Shown here one piece after another: positions 24,201-34,990 of a stretch of 64,000 nt of DNA; the first letter of the stretch is position 1, and every line of letters begins with the position of its first letter. The DNA is from Hermetia illucens. Its lineage: Eukaryota > Arthropoda > Insecta > Diptera > Stratiomyidae. The notes under the pieces were generated by a model that did not search any database, was not told the origin of the DNA, and was given only the letters and a program-made list of their open reading frames with translations. The stretch is taken from NCBI RefSeq assembly GCF_905115235.1, contig NC_051855.1, positions 14,002,388 to 14,066,387 on the forward strand, written 5' to 3'. A program made the translations under genes and the position numbers.

Positions 24201-26956
24201 GAGTGAGAACTCATAATGTCTGCCTGGAAAAGTATAACCGGTCTCGTTCTTAGAACCCAGCCAACCGAAAAATCTGAAAAAATTATAATGGTGGAAAAAA
24301 CTGCCTCCACACCGGATGACTCCCTTAAAAAAATTTTCATTGCATTTTGTCAACATTTTTCCATAATTATTGTTCAATTCAGGCAACCAAGTTAGAATGC
24401 GCACATAATGCAACATAATTTAGTTCTTAAGATCTTAAAGAGTAGAGATCGTATGATAAGCGATCGGTATTGTTGCTTTACCATACTGGTGGTGGTGGGA
24501 TGTAAAAAAATGTATGTACATATAAACTTGAAAGATATTCTCAAAGCTGAAGAAATATTTTGTGAAGAGGAAGCACTTGGAAGCAGGGACATCTTCTTCT
24601 GCGCTTGTGCCAGGTGAATGTCTGCATCAGACATTAGACGGAAGTATTCGTATTCACTTGTGTAGTTATGAATATTTAAATAGGAACATATTCGTATTCG
24701 TATTCATAGAAAATCATTGTACGAATTTATTCGTATTTACGAATTCAAATATGCCCACCACAGCGCTCATCACACAGTCTTCACTACTCAAGATCTTAGC
24801 TTGTGACAAATGGATTGCAACTTGGTTGCCAATCAGCTTGCCTGTGTAGGGTACCTATTATATAATGTACCTTAATCGTTGAAGATTTTTTTTTTAAAAA
24901 TGCCAAGTAATAGTATTATATTCTCTCTTTCGTACATTTGTCATCTAATAATCAGGGTACGCATAACACCACGTTATCGTGATGCAACGAGACCGGTTTA
25001 TGGTCGTATTCTTCATCGGGAACCATTAGCAATTATGGATAGAAATCGTGCGGCTATTGAGGATTTTTCGCGTGGTGGTTATGGGCTACAAGATGGATCA
25101 TCATCGAAAATGCAATCCACTGAGCCACGACGACGAATTCAATTTCGATTTGCTGGCTATGGTCCAGGTGTTGGCGGTGGTAACACCCAAAATTTACTTA
25201 CAGCGCATCATGGAAGTTTTCAAAAATTGAAGGAATTAATTTGGACGGAACGGGCCAGAGAACTGGCCACACAACGGAAAGCTGAAGAATTGGCAGCTCG
25301 GGCGGCGACCCTCAAAGATGTTGCAAATGGGCAAAAGTGAGTTGAGAGGAAGTTAGAATAAGAGATCCGCCTTCCTTGCATATTCGAATCGAAGTGATAC
25401 TTCCTACATGATTTTAGATGATTAGATGCGTTTTTATTGTTTATCTATTTATTCCATATTTTTTTAATAAAGAGTTGAATCTGCCGCTCCAGAAATGTTT
25501 AGAATCCGACAAGGATTTTTAAACATTCAGCAGGATTCGTCATCATTTTTCACTATGAAAACTCTCATAGAAACCCCCCAAAGTATTGTTATCAACAGAA
25601 AATAAGACTCTCTTTTACTGTACAGTTTCGCGTTCCGCCGCCAATTGCAACAGCAAAGTGTATCAATGACAGATGAAAATAGAAATCCTGACGCGGAACA
25701 TACTGGCTCAATTATTGCTTTACCAGGTGGCGGACAAAAATCTTCACCTGTTGGCCCTTCAATATTTTCTGGTAAGCAATCTAGTGGTATTAGTGGTTCT
25801 GCAGGAGAAACACATTCCTCACTTCGATCTGGCGGTGTTCTTTTGCCAGCCGGATCGTCGTCATCGATTGGACAACTCAGAACTTACGGTTACAGGCAAC
25901 CGGGTGCATCTATATTCCGAGAAAGAAATCGAGCGCTATATCGCCAGGTGAGCCAATCATAATAATAATTTTATCTTTGTACTTTTTTTTAAGAATTGGT
26001 AGTCGCATTATCTACAGATTTACATATTTTATGATTTGTCTTTTCTCCAATCGTGTGTTGGGGTGGTTTAGTGGTTAGAGCGCTAGGTTGTCGTAGCGGC
26101 ATGTCGTGGCTCATATCCCATTGGTGGCAGAGGGCTTTTTATCGACCTGCATGGGTCGCATGGATCTCATCTAAAGTAATGATGCATTTCAGGAAGTCTG
26201 GCTTCTTTTGTAAAAAATTGAGTTCTTTCAGAACCAATCTTTCAGCGATCCGTCTCGTACCCAAAACGTTGGGTAAAATTCCGTGAAGGACCATTTTATC
26301 AATGCTGAACTGTATTACACTAAAATAACGATTTTCAAGGACTAATTTCTTTATTTTGTCGAAGCTATCGTCAGTGGTAGAGGTTGAAGACCATCCGGAA
26401 CGAGACAAATCTTCCACCATTTCACACCTTCCTTTGAACGATTTTGACATAGATAAGTCACCGAAGGCCTTTTTAAACATTTTCAAAGAATTAGCACACG
26501 AAATTTCGTTTGCAACACAAAATTGGAGGCAAACTCTTTGATCAACTTTTTTATCCATAGTAAAATTCGCAGAGCAAACTCCCCCTCAACACGAATTATT
26601 TGCATGGTGATGTGAACATTATTAATTTATCCAAATTTTCATTATTTTTCATAAATAATCAAATTAAAAAGAAAATGTTAATTATCCAAAAGGCGATAGC
26701 CCCCCAATCGTTGCCTGGCGAATACTATCAACGCGACTTAAGAAAGGCTGCTGATGAAAGTAGAAGTGATGACGATGATGATATCGTTACTAATGATGAA
26801 GTTTACGAAACTGATGATGGGCTTCCGTTTGTGGCTGAAGTCAAGTCATTGCCGTCGCGTCATAGTAACCAATTTAACATTCAGGACATTTTAGAGTCAT
26901 ATTATAATCAACTCAATTTGAATCAAGATGGTCATACTCTAAACCTATTTTATTAG
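21205..26956 (+). CDS. Putative secreted, prohormone-like protein (unassigned), five 3' exons
   Basis: Exons 21205-21452, 22979-23095, 24956-25336, 25626-25947 and 26693-26956 join with matching phases to 443 residues and a tag stop. The first exon opens with a hydrophobic signal-like stretch, LLTLNIWLIVGIVIMLI. A Gly/Ser-rich linker and CEELRAMWRFSKRQSRAAE, with a Lys-Arg site, follow. Exon 2 encodes EIPTYRDPFAYNIWEPY and exon 3 RITPRYRDATRPVYGRILHR. Exon 3 also has a charged helical stretch, LKELIWTERARELATQRKAE. Exon 4 is Ser/Gly-rich and exon 5 has an acidic DESRSDDDDD segment. The start codon lies in an undetected upstream exon. I recognise no family. A neuropeptide or growth-factor precursor is an inference from the signal-like segment and dibasic sites. 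Its introns hold a mini-mariner, a TIR element, LINE pieces, a SINE head and a mariner. Confidence 0.65.
21665..21855 (-). mobile_element. Mini-mariner (terminal repeats plus N-terminal transposase piece)
   Basis: The ends read 'ccaggtggactgaaaagttc' on the left and, reverse-complemented, 'ccagacgccctgaaaagttc' on the right. Between them the minus strand keeps 'HFTPGKSTAEKWFAKFKR', a mariner transposase N-terminal segment. The coding piece runs straight into the opposite terminal repeat, so the copy is a deletion derivative of about 190 bp in the first intron of the prohormone-like gene. Confidence 0.6.
22133..22797. mobile_element. TIR DNA transposon, pogo/Tigger-like, non-autonomous
   Basis: The left end reads 'acagtcaaacctgtctaa' followed by 'attggacca'. 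The right end, reverse-complemented, reads 'acagtcaaacctcctaat' followed by 'cggacca'. TA flanks both ends (tataCAGTC ... GACTGtatg). No transposase is visible inside. The right part (22580-22705) is a LINE tail, so the element is a composite or was hit by an insertion. The termini resemble those of pogo/Tigger elements as I remember them. Confidence 0.7.
22580..22705 (-). mobile_element. LINE tail inside the TIR element
   Basis: The minus strand reads SKSTWRKTVEDECERLGNSW, the C-terminal 'TWRrTVe.E....g.sW.e' motif of RTE-like LINE proteins. The DNA is clearly similar to 54950-55110, sharing 'gcacttggcg' and 'gtctcggga' in the same order. Confidence 0.6.
23349..23389. repeat. Perfect 19 bp inverted repeat with 3-base loop
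   Basis: The left arm (23349-23367, ataaatctgatatatgaca) is exactly complementary to the right arm (23371-23389), around a 3-base loop (aca). Allowing one bulged G at 23348 extends the stem by three pairs (GAC/GTC). It lies in intron 2 of the prohormone-like gene. Confidence 0.9.
23690..23945 (+). mobile_element. LINE reverse transcriptase C-terminal remnant (RTE-like)
   Basis: The plus strand reads LLYKTIILPVFMYSSKTWVL, matching 'l.yktvi.PvllYGsEtW.l', then KNCELMAAFERRIL and 'RLRWA'. The frame breaks after that. It is similar to the copy at 6720-7256 and abuts an oppositely oriented LINE piece at about 23946. Confidence 0.65.
23946..24400 (-). mobile_element. LINE reverse transcriptase fragment (R1/jockey-like)
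   Basis: Minus-strand frames contain 'GVSQGSVLGPLLWLIMYNGVL'-like sequence in broken form (clearest as 'LGPLLWLIMYNGVL', next to 23946). This is the 'aGVPQGSVLGPlLWn..YdgvL' reverse transcriptase motif. Sequence to about 24400 is on the expected upstream side but too decayed to align by eye. Confidence 0.5.
26050..26145 (+). mobile_element. tRNA-derived SINE, head only
   Basis: 'ggtttagtggttagagcgct' carries an A-box-like segment. 'gtggctcatatcccattggt' stands where the B box lies in the copy at 30971-31249. The tail is absent and the fragment runs into a mariner copy. Confidence 0.55.
26150..26580 (-). mobile_element. Mariner transposon, N-terminal remnant with deletion
   Basis: The minus strand is open for 139 codons (26139-26558). 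It begins MDKKVDQRVCLQFCVANEIS, continues SLKMFKKAFGDLSMSKS and LSRSGWSSTSTTDD, and reaches RLVLKELNFLQKKPDFLK and IITLDE. The catalytic Asp context is altered (LDEIH instead of GDETW) and nothing follows. It belongs to the same lineage as 15245-15790. It lies in the intron between exons 4 and 5 of the prohormone-like gene. Confidence 0.8.
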
Positions 26957-28668
26957 TTTTATGAAAAGTGAGTGAAATTTTAAAGCGAAAACTGAAAGTC
27001 TTAACGATAAAGCTAAAAAAAATTATGTATATTATAATTATTGCCGTATAATTGATAATTTTTATCTATAAGAAGAGCTGGAAGCTTATAACTGAACTTT
27101 CAAATTTAAATTTGTTATATTACATTTGCAAAAAGCTACGTCCAGTGTACATTGATTGCATATGTCACACATTTCAACACTATTGGAATGTACACTTGAA
27201 AGTAATAATCGGGATAGTCGGAATTGTAATCTTTTCACAGGATATTTTACTTTATTTTTCACCGTAGGATGTGGTCCATTGAATATGACCCCAATCACGA
27301 CACTCCATACCTCTACATTACGATACAAAGAATCTACGACATTTGGACGAATTCCAATTTTTCCCAATCCCGCTCTCTCCTAAATCCTTCGCTACCTACA
27401 TATGACCCTGTTCCCTAGCGTTATTCTTCCGAATATTTCATGAAAGAAAGTCCAGCCGAGAGTTACCTTTTATTTCTGGTTGGGTTTATTAGAAAACATA
27501 CAAACTGTAACAATAAGATTATTCTGTGATGCATGTCTTAGATGTAGATATATGTTCGTTCGTTTTTACCTTTCGATGTCTTGTACGTTTTCTCATGATT
27601 TTAAGGGAAATTTTGTAGGGGAAAAACAAAAAAAAAAAAGATATCAAAATAATTTTTTCGATGTGTGCATATGCTTGAGCTTCAACCTACAAATGTTCGA
27701 TATTGAAAAATGCAAAATATTATAGTAATGCGATTAGAACTGCAATAGTCAATCTGTGTCTGATGCGTATATATATGTAAGTGCATTCTTGTGTCGTTTT
27801 TTAACTTTGAAAGGACTTCAAGAAGAGATACCAATAATCAAGTATGTTTGTCCTCTCGTTATTTTAAAGGGCTTGATTGACCTTGATCCTATCGTAGAAG
27901 ATTCGAACAGAGCGTTCCCAATATTAGTTATGTCATCATAAATTATTATCCAGCGTCTTTAACATATTTTGATATCATCCTGATATTTGGTTCTATTCTA
28001 AATATAATTAATTTCCTTTTCAATTACCTTCCTCTAAAAAAAACTTTTCTGTATTCATCACGCACATACCAGGGGATGTGAATTCAAATCACGTTCATAT
28101 CCTCAGAGAAAATTACCTCGCATTTTCCTTCTTTGATACAACTACTAGGTAACGCCCCTGCTAGCTTTCTTCCTCCTTATGTATATACATAAATACATAC
28201 TCGTACAAATATCAGTAGCCGATGGTGCGATGGAAAGTATAGTGAGAAGTAGAGGACCACACTTCATAGCAATTTAATGCTTTTCTGCTTTGGAAAAGAA
28301 AAGGAAAAGAGGGAATGTGGTTGTATTTACCAAGAAAGTTTTGAATGGTTGTGATACTGTATACGATAAGATATATCGGAAAATATTGGAGAAATAAGCT
28401 ACGAGGAATAAATGGAAGAATTTTCAAGATAGGTAATCCACGGAAGCTTTGAATAATGTTCATTTGTCCTACTTGCCTAAAATTTGAATGAAATTTTCCC
28501 GCCTTTCAATTCTGCTATTGTTTGTTATTATTATTACTATGCTTCGGAAAATACGAGAGCTTAATTTGGATCATTTCACAATATTCAGCTCGTTAAATTA
28601 TTTCACGGAATTGTGTTAGCGCGATATTATATAATATGTATTTAATATGATGGTCATATATAGGTTTT
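26957..28668. other. 3' flank and intergenic
   Basis: No gene or repeat recognised. No strong AATAAA follows the prohormone-like stop within the first hundred bases, so the 3' end is unplaced. Confidence 0.35.
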
Positions 28669-29500
28669 GCAATTCTGATTCAGAATTTTTCAAATCAATT
28701 CAGATTTTTCAAAATGACTTATAAATCAATTTTAGATCTTTCTATTTCCAAATCAGATTTTTCCATTTTAAATTCAGAATTTCAATTTCAAGGATAAGGA
28801 TGGAGCTTATGCAGTGCACTCAGTCAGCGCAGTTGATCGATTCTATTGAAGTTACACTCTCCTCGATAATATTGAAATGAAGAGGATATTGTTGAATATC
28901 CGCATTCAAAAGAATGTTTTCCACAAACAATTTGGTTTTAGAAAAATCCTTCTCTGCTGGATTTACTTGCGGGGAGTAGAGAGGGAGGGTACTTGCTGTT
29001 AAACCCGACCCACTCATTTTCACCGTAACTGTTGATGTTCTATGAATAGCTATGCCGTTGGTGTTTTCCATTTTTTCTTGCAATTCCGTCGAAAATTCTT
29101 TGAAACTGATTGTATTACAATTTCCTACAAGGATGATTTTAAAATGGACTACTTTTTAGTTACTCATGGCTTTTATGAGGGTCACATTTCCTCCTTGAAC
29201 TGTTGGTGCGGTCAAATTGCCAAATTAAACTAGCTTGGGTTCTACGAAAATGAAGATTGAAACCCGATTTTATATCTAGAAGTCATCAAAAACAACAAAG
29301 ATTAAGGAGATTGTATTTGTTCCCAGACTATGAAAACAAACAATTATAGAAAATTGTTGGGTAGCTCATATTCCTCTCACTGCATAAGCCGCATCCTTAT
29401 CCAATGATAACATGTTGGCATACCTAACAGTTGAACATTGAAAAAATTCCGAATTTGAAATGGAAATTTCTTAATTTGGGAATGGAAAAATCTGAAATTG
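28669..29500 (-). mobile_element. TIR DNA transposon with transposase remnant (IS630/Tc1-like)
   Basis: Ends of about 130-150 bp are inverted copies. The left inner part, 'ggataaggatggagcttatg' (from 28790), matches the reverse complement of 'cataagccgcatccttatcc' (29383-29402). The outer parts are AT-rich subterminal repeats built on 'cagatttttccattt'. Between them, minus strand 28820-29083 encodes LPLYSPQVNPAEKDFSKTK, matching the third-catalytic-residue region 'lPpYSPqlNPiE..fs..K' of Tc1/IS630-like transposases. The rest of the transposase is missing. The family name is not certain. Confidence 0.65.
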
Positions 29501-29794
29501 ACTCTCTGATACTCAACATCAATATCTCCCGCCTATCTCTTTGAAAAATTCCACCCTCTGTAGAGGTAGAAGTATGAATATATTTTAACTTCAACAACCT
29601 CTACATCTACTGATGTGAACGACATGTGGCGCATATCCTATGCCTAAACTATCTTTACCCAAAAAACCTTTCAGTTTAAAACACATTTTCTTGACCCTTT
29701 CTAGTTGAACCGCCAAAATTGGTATTGGTATTATTTCCACTGAATAAAATTACTTTCTGTGTTTTTTTCTTGGGGTGGAGAAAAGGACGTCGCC

Positions 29795-30115
29795 GAGTTA
29801 GTAAGTCTGCGCCTTTGCGGCTGTAGATTTACGCTCCTTGGCAAGGATGGCAACGGAGATTACTCCCGCGATCACCATCAGGGCCGGTTCTGAGACAGTG
29901 CGATAAGCAGACGCCATTCGGAACACCCTGTCTCTGCACTTGAGCAACGCGCTTACGATACACCTGCTTGTTCCCATCCCATACATCCGCGCCATAGAGC
30001 ACAACGGACTGCGTTGTTCCCTATTCTGTGTTAACTGATACTTTTGTAACATATCCTTTAAATAATTAACGATAATATTCGACGTTTCTCTAGGGAGGGG
30101 TTGCAAATCTAACAT
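29795..30115 (-). mobile_element. LINE fragment, reverse transcriptase C-terminal region
   Basis: The minus strand includes RVFRMASAYRTVSEPALMV and VIAGVISVAILAKER. These match 'lr..sayRTvSe.A..viaG..Pi.lla.ER' near the end of R1/jockey-type polymerase proteins. The frame is open for 105 codons, and other parts read in a second frame. Confidence 0.65.
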
Positions 30116-30970
30116 TTTGAATAAAACTAGGTAGCTTTCTCCTACTGCAATATATTTTGTTAGTTAACAAATATGTATTTCGAGAGCTACTTACTCTCTT
30201 CCTCATTACTTAAGCTACAATGGAAAGTGGGAACTCCCTCCGGGTCCGGAGTTTTTTCAAGAGCCCGCAATAGAAATTTCAATGGAAAAATGGATAATAT
30301 GGGGGCACATAATTTTCGCCCTAGACTCTTAGAATTTTCGGGCCAGGTCCGATTTTTCGCATTATTTTCACCCCGGACTCGGAGAGGTAATGCTATTGAA
30401 AACACTGTACCGTGGATGCAGACATACCGAATCTCTCGAAGAACTGGTTAATTAAGTTAGTGCTCACTGATAGACGAAGTCGGATTTGGCATGGAGAAGG
30501 CGTTGAATAGTCTCTTAAGATAGTACTGCTAATAGGCAAAGACAGAGAGGTCGTGCTATTCTTCCATCTAACGATATAGCGTTACTTAAATTGCAGTGGT
30601 TGGGATACGCACTTATAAATCACCTACGTCCTGAATTTAACGCGGTTTCAAGCAGAATTCCTTTTCGAGGCAATCCTGTATAATATGTCTTTCTCTTTTA
30701 TCTGTAAAATAAAATCGAGTCTTCTAAGGGCTATCTAATAGGTAAGTGGTGACAGATTTGTTTGTTCGATATATCTACTTTTTCGATGCTTTTATCTTTA
30801 TGTTGCGTGTATAAGATGGAAATAAATTTCCATATCATTCCGAGGAATCGTTTCCTTTCAACTATCACTTCCATAATTTTAACATATTTTTGCGGGTGGA
30901 ACTCCTTATTGCGAAAAGAGTTGCTCATTTCTACTGAAATATTCGATTTTTAACGTGTGTACAATTCTTT
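30116..30970. other. Unassigned stretch between LINE fragment and SINE
   Basis: No gene recognised. At 30590-30640 the plus-strand reading 'LKLQWLGYALINHLRPEF' faintly recalls the 'LrWlGHv.Rm' LINE tail, but it is too short to call. Confidence 0.25.
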
Positions 30971-31259
30971 TGTGTCCGGATAGCTCAGTGATTAGAGTAC
31001 AAAGCTGTCGTACAGAAGTTCGCGGTTCAAATCCCACTGCTGGCAGTGGGATACCAGTCGACTCAGCTGTGAATCAGTACCTGAGTCGAATTAAGGTGAT
31101 AATCTCGGGCGAACGGCTAGTGCTGACCATATTGCCTCCTATAGGGTACTGTAATTCTGTAGTGCCCTGTTAAGATCTTCAATGAAGTGCTCTAACACAC
31201 TTCAAGACCCTGATGCAATTGGATAGCTGCGCCAACGATTATTATTATTACAATTCTTT
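30961..31259 (+). mobile_element. tRNA-derived SINE, full copy with 10 bp target-site duplication
   Basis: The body 30971-31249 is flanked by exact direct repeats ACAATTCTTT (30961-30970 and 31250-31259). The head has a good A box (tagctcagtgattagagt) and B box (cggttcaaatcc), as in a tRNA gene transcribed by RNA polymerase III. The tail ends in 'gcgccaacgattattattatta'. The trinucleotide tail and duplication show L1/RTE-type retroposition. It is the reference copy for the shortened relatives in the window. Confidence 0.88.
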
Positions 31260-34200
31260 AATACTCGCAATTTGAACTCCACTATAGTTTTTGGAAAAAT
31301 AATTGGAAAGTCTAAGGAAAAACCTTTTATAATTAATTAATTTAGGTTTTTATATCTACCAATAGAAGCTATGAAGAAAAGTAAATTAAACTGAAATATT
31401 ATTTCTCGTTGCTTATGTTTAACAAATGAGTAGCATCTACTCTTCTCGGAGTCAAATCAAAGTATTCGAAAACAACTCATTTATGCGAGACATCCCCCTC
31501 CCATTGGGATGAGCAATTAAAGTGTACATTCTAAATAGAAAAAAATAACAAAGTGCTGACATCAGAGTAAAGATTGCAAAAAAAGGAAACAAATTACCAA
31601 AACCCCAAAGAGAATTTCTTTTAAAAGTTATATATTTGTAAATAATACTATGACAATAATTTTTTCCTATATATTTATAAAACAAAAAGAAACAAATATG
31701 ACAATAATTTTACTTAGTCTAAAATGAATATATTGTCTGAAAACGTAGGCAGGGATGTCAGTCTCTATTGGAATGCAAGAAAATGCGAGAGAGCAATGTT
31801 TTTGATTTCAAAACTCTGACTAATATTATATATCAATTATTAGACATATCCTACATTAAGAGAAAGAAATGATAACATATGCATTTATATACATAGTAAA
31901 AACAAAACAAATGGGGAATAGTTTGGATACTCAAGGCTTCGACAGTTTTTAAATATAATAATTCTTTCAACTGAGTGGTGGTTAACGGTACCTATGAGAT
32001 TACTCTAAATGTGTGATATGAAAAATCCCCTTATATCAAGCAAATTTGCTCAGAACTTTTGAAGAAAAATGAGAGAAACCAGATACGAATGGGGGTAAGA
32101 TTGCTTAATACACTACGTAAGCCGCCAATCAGCCATTCTTCTGTACTGAAAAACTAATAATTTCAACCGGTCCTGTTTAGAGGATTTGGATGGTTAATTG
32201 TACCTAGATATTCTGCTCCTTAGATGGGTGCGGATAAGAGATGTTTTCTTAAAAAAAAAGAGAAATCCTCCAAGTTTGCAACAATAAACTGTTAAATTAA
32301 TTTCAATTAATTAGGGAGCTATCGTTGCTATTTGCACGTGTGTATTCCGATTACTTTCCCTTGTGGATAATCTTCGGAGGCTTTCTTCATCCATGTGTCA
32401 TTTCTCACTGATTCCCAAACATCCCATACTTGCAAATACTTCTCCTTTATGTAGCGAAACTATTCTTCTGACACCGCAATAAAGGAAGGAACTCTCAATA
32501 AAGTTAAGGTGTATTATACAAGTTGTATGTGGGATATGATAATGGTTGGAAACTACAACGATTGCTCATATTGAAATTGTGAAAAATCCTGGTACCTCAG
32601 TGTGCAAATATTCTAAATCGTTGTAGTCTACATGAATAAGTTGAAATGGTTGTATTGTTATAAGGCTATCAAATTGTTATTTTTTTTTTCACTTTTCCTC
32701 ACATATTCGATATTATGCATTCTTACATTTAAATTTCAAACCAACGGCAGCTGCAAAATACCTTATATGTATGATTAACAAACAATATATAACAAATAAA
32801 CGGATTTATTGTAGTTAAGTTTAGTCTACAAAGGAAAATCCAGTTACTATTAAAAAAAAATGCATGAAATGGGTATATACATAACTAACAAGAAGTTTTC
32901 AAGGTAGATTTTTTATATAATAAAGTCTCTTCAAAAGAATGCCATATAGCAAACTCTACAACAATTTATGTGCTGTTCTTTTGTATTTCTTTTTTTTAAA
33001 TTTATTTTTTGATGAACCTCACAGTTTATATCATAAGGCTGACTTTATTAACATTTTCTGAAAGTATATCTATATTTTTACAAATTGAGTCGTTCCTGGC
33101 TTACAAGGACGCACACAAATTCCCCTGAATATCTTGTTTAACATGTAAGGCGGTAAAAATACTTTCACTGTTACATATCTTGATCATATCTTTTCAGTTC
33201 AAATATTAACCATACGTACATCATTAGTAAACAGGACATATACATATTAAATAATTGATATCAGATTGCCAATCTTACAAACAAGATAAATGGTTTTAAG
33301 AAAAAATAAATATGTATGTGTATGTATAGGATGAATGATAACAGAAGGAGATATCACGAAATGGACAATAAAGATGTGACAATAATATAACATATTACAC
33401 AATAAAGACAAATGGCAATAAAATAAACAAAGATGAAATATATAAAAAAGAGTTAACTGTGAATTTATAAATTATATATATATATATATAAATGAATATA
33501 CATAAAATACAAGAAAGTGTGAAATTTTATGAATTTCCTAATGAAAATAAGTAAGTGTGGAAATTATATAATACACAGTGGATATTTTCGGAAAAAAAAA
33601 ACAATTAACAATTACTCACTCAAAGGAATTCTAAAACATTATATTATACATAGCTAATAGGCAACCAATATATATTTTATTTGTGTATTATATTACATCT
33701 CACAATTTTTTATAACATCTTCATAACCAATGCGATAGATTTGATCTAATTTTAGGAGAACTCTGTATAATCAAAATTTGAAAAATAAACAAAACTATCA
33801 AACCTGCAGAGGTATATATGGAATATAGGAAAAAGTATATACATATATATATTTATAAATTATGTATATATATATATATATATACTTTACCTTAGTAAGA
33901 CAATAAATTCTTAGAAAATTAAGAATCATTTAGATGAAAATGATCATTTAATGGACATGTGAATACGGAAACTTAAAGAGTAATAGTAAATTACTTTTAT
34001 ATAAATATAGTAAATCAATCTCAGATATCTAAATCTGTAAAGTATTGAACGTAAAACTGTGAGAAATTAAAAAAAAATCTTCAAAAGAAACCTACTGTAT
34101 GTTAAGTAAAAGAAAGGAAGGAAGGAACGTATCTAAGTAGTAAATTTTTTCTCTAGACTTGCATATGGAAATTGTGACAATAAGATAATTTTTTCTCGGC

Positions 34201-34429
34201 ATAACAATATAAAAGATGACAATAAGGAAAAGTAGAAGAAACTATAAAAAAAAAAAATTCAAAGGCAAAATAAAAAAAATTTAAAATTTATGAATGGCAT
34301 TTAATAAGTAAGAATAATAAAGAATTCCAACAAAGAAAGGTATTTGATAATCAATTTCCCCTTGTAACATATTTTTATTTCAATTTGTCTATCTATCTCG
34401 GACGATCCTATCTACCCAAAAAATAAAGA
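31260..34429. other. 3.2 kb AT-rich block without genes
   Basis: Base composition is strikingly A/T-rich, with A-rich runs on the plus strand at 33200-34330. (TA)n microsatellites lie at about 33473-33490 and 33846-33886. No coding segment or known repeat is seen. Confidence 0.5.
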
Positions 34430-34990
34430 GGAGCTCGAATTTAGCACGCAGGCTATATTTGATTTCGAAACCATACCATGCCCTCTAGCATCATTTAGTA
34501 GCCATGGAAGGAATCCTCCTGGAAAATGCGCCTCCGTATGTAGATATGCATATGTGGAACAATGCCCGTACAATGAGGTTCATCTGGTCGCTACTTAGTA
34601 TGCAGGGCTTCACAAAACCCCGATTTTCCTAGTGAGAAGTTTATAGCCAAGTCCCCACGGGTCTTCATTCACCTTGTTGACTAGTTTCCGCCAGCCACAA
34701 GTTTTGCTTCTATTTATCGTACTGCGGAGTCTACTTTTTGCTGATCTATACTTTCCCGCGTAAACGTTAGGCAAAACGGCGGAGCTTATAACACTTCCCC
34801 CCGGCCTTGGGCAAGAACACGAAGACGAACGCCGTCCCGAGCTTAGATGGCAGCAGTACCCGATAAGGATTCGCTCTTCACCGAGTGGCTTTTTCAAGGC
34901 TACTACCTAAGACGCAGAAATACTGTCAGCTAGGGGTCAGAACTACTTACGCGGGCACCTCGGGGTGTCACTCCCCGTATCGTAAGCGAC
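34430..34990 (-). mobile_element. LINE fragment (between endonuclease and reverse transcriptase)
   Basis: The minus strand reads RSTINRSKTCGWRKLVNKVN then EDPWGLGYKLLTRKIGVL. This is the 'aI..SK...W.el...v..DpWGlgYrlvt.Kl' linker common to R1/I/Loa-type LINE proteins. The frame then breaks. Confidence 0.7.

Noticed and set aside
24408-24849. Plus and minus ORFs in intron 2 of the prohormone-like gene
   Set aside because: Low complexity, overlapping frames and no recognisable motif.
31452-31685. Minus-strand ORF with hydrophobic stretches, possible membrane exon
   Set aside because: AT-rich codons such as TTT and ATT produce hydrophobic runs by chance. There is no homologous neighbour exon.
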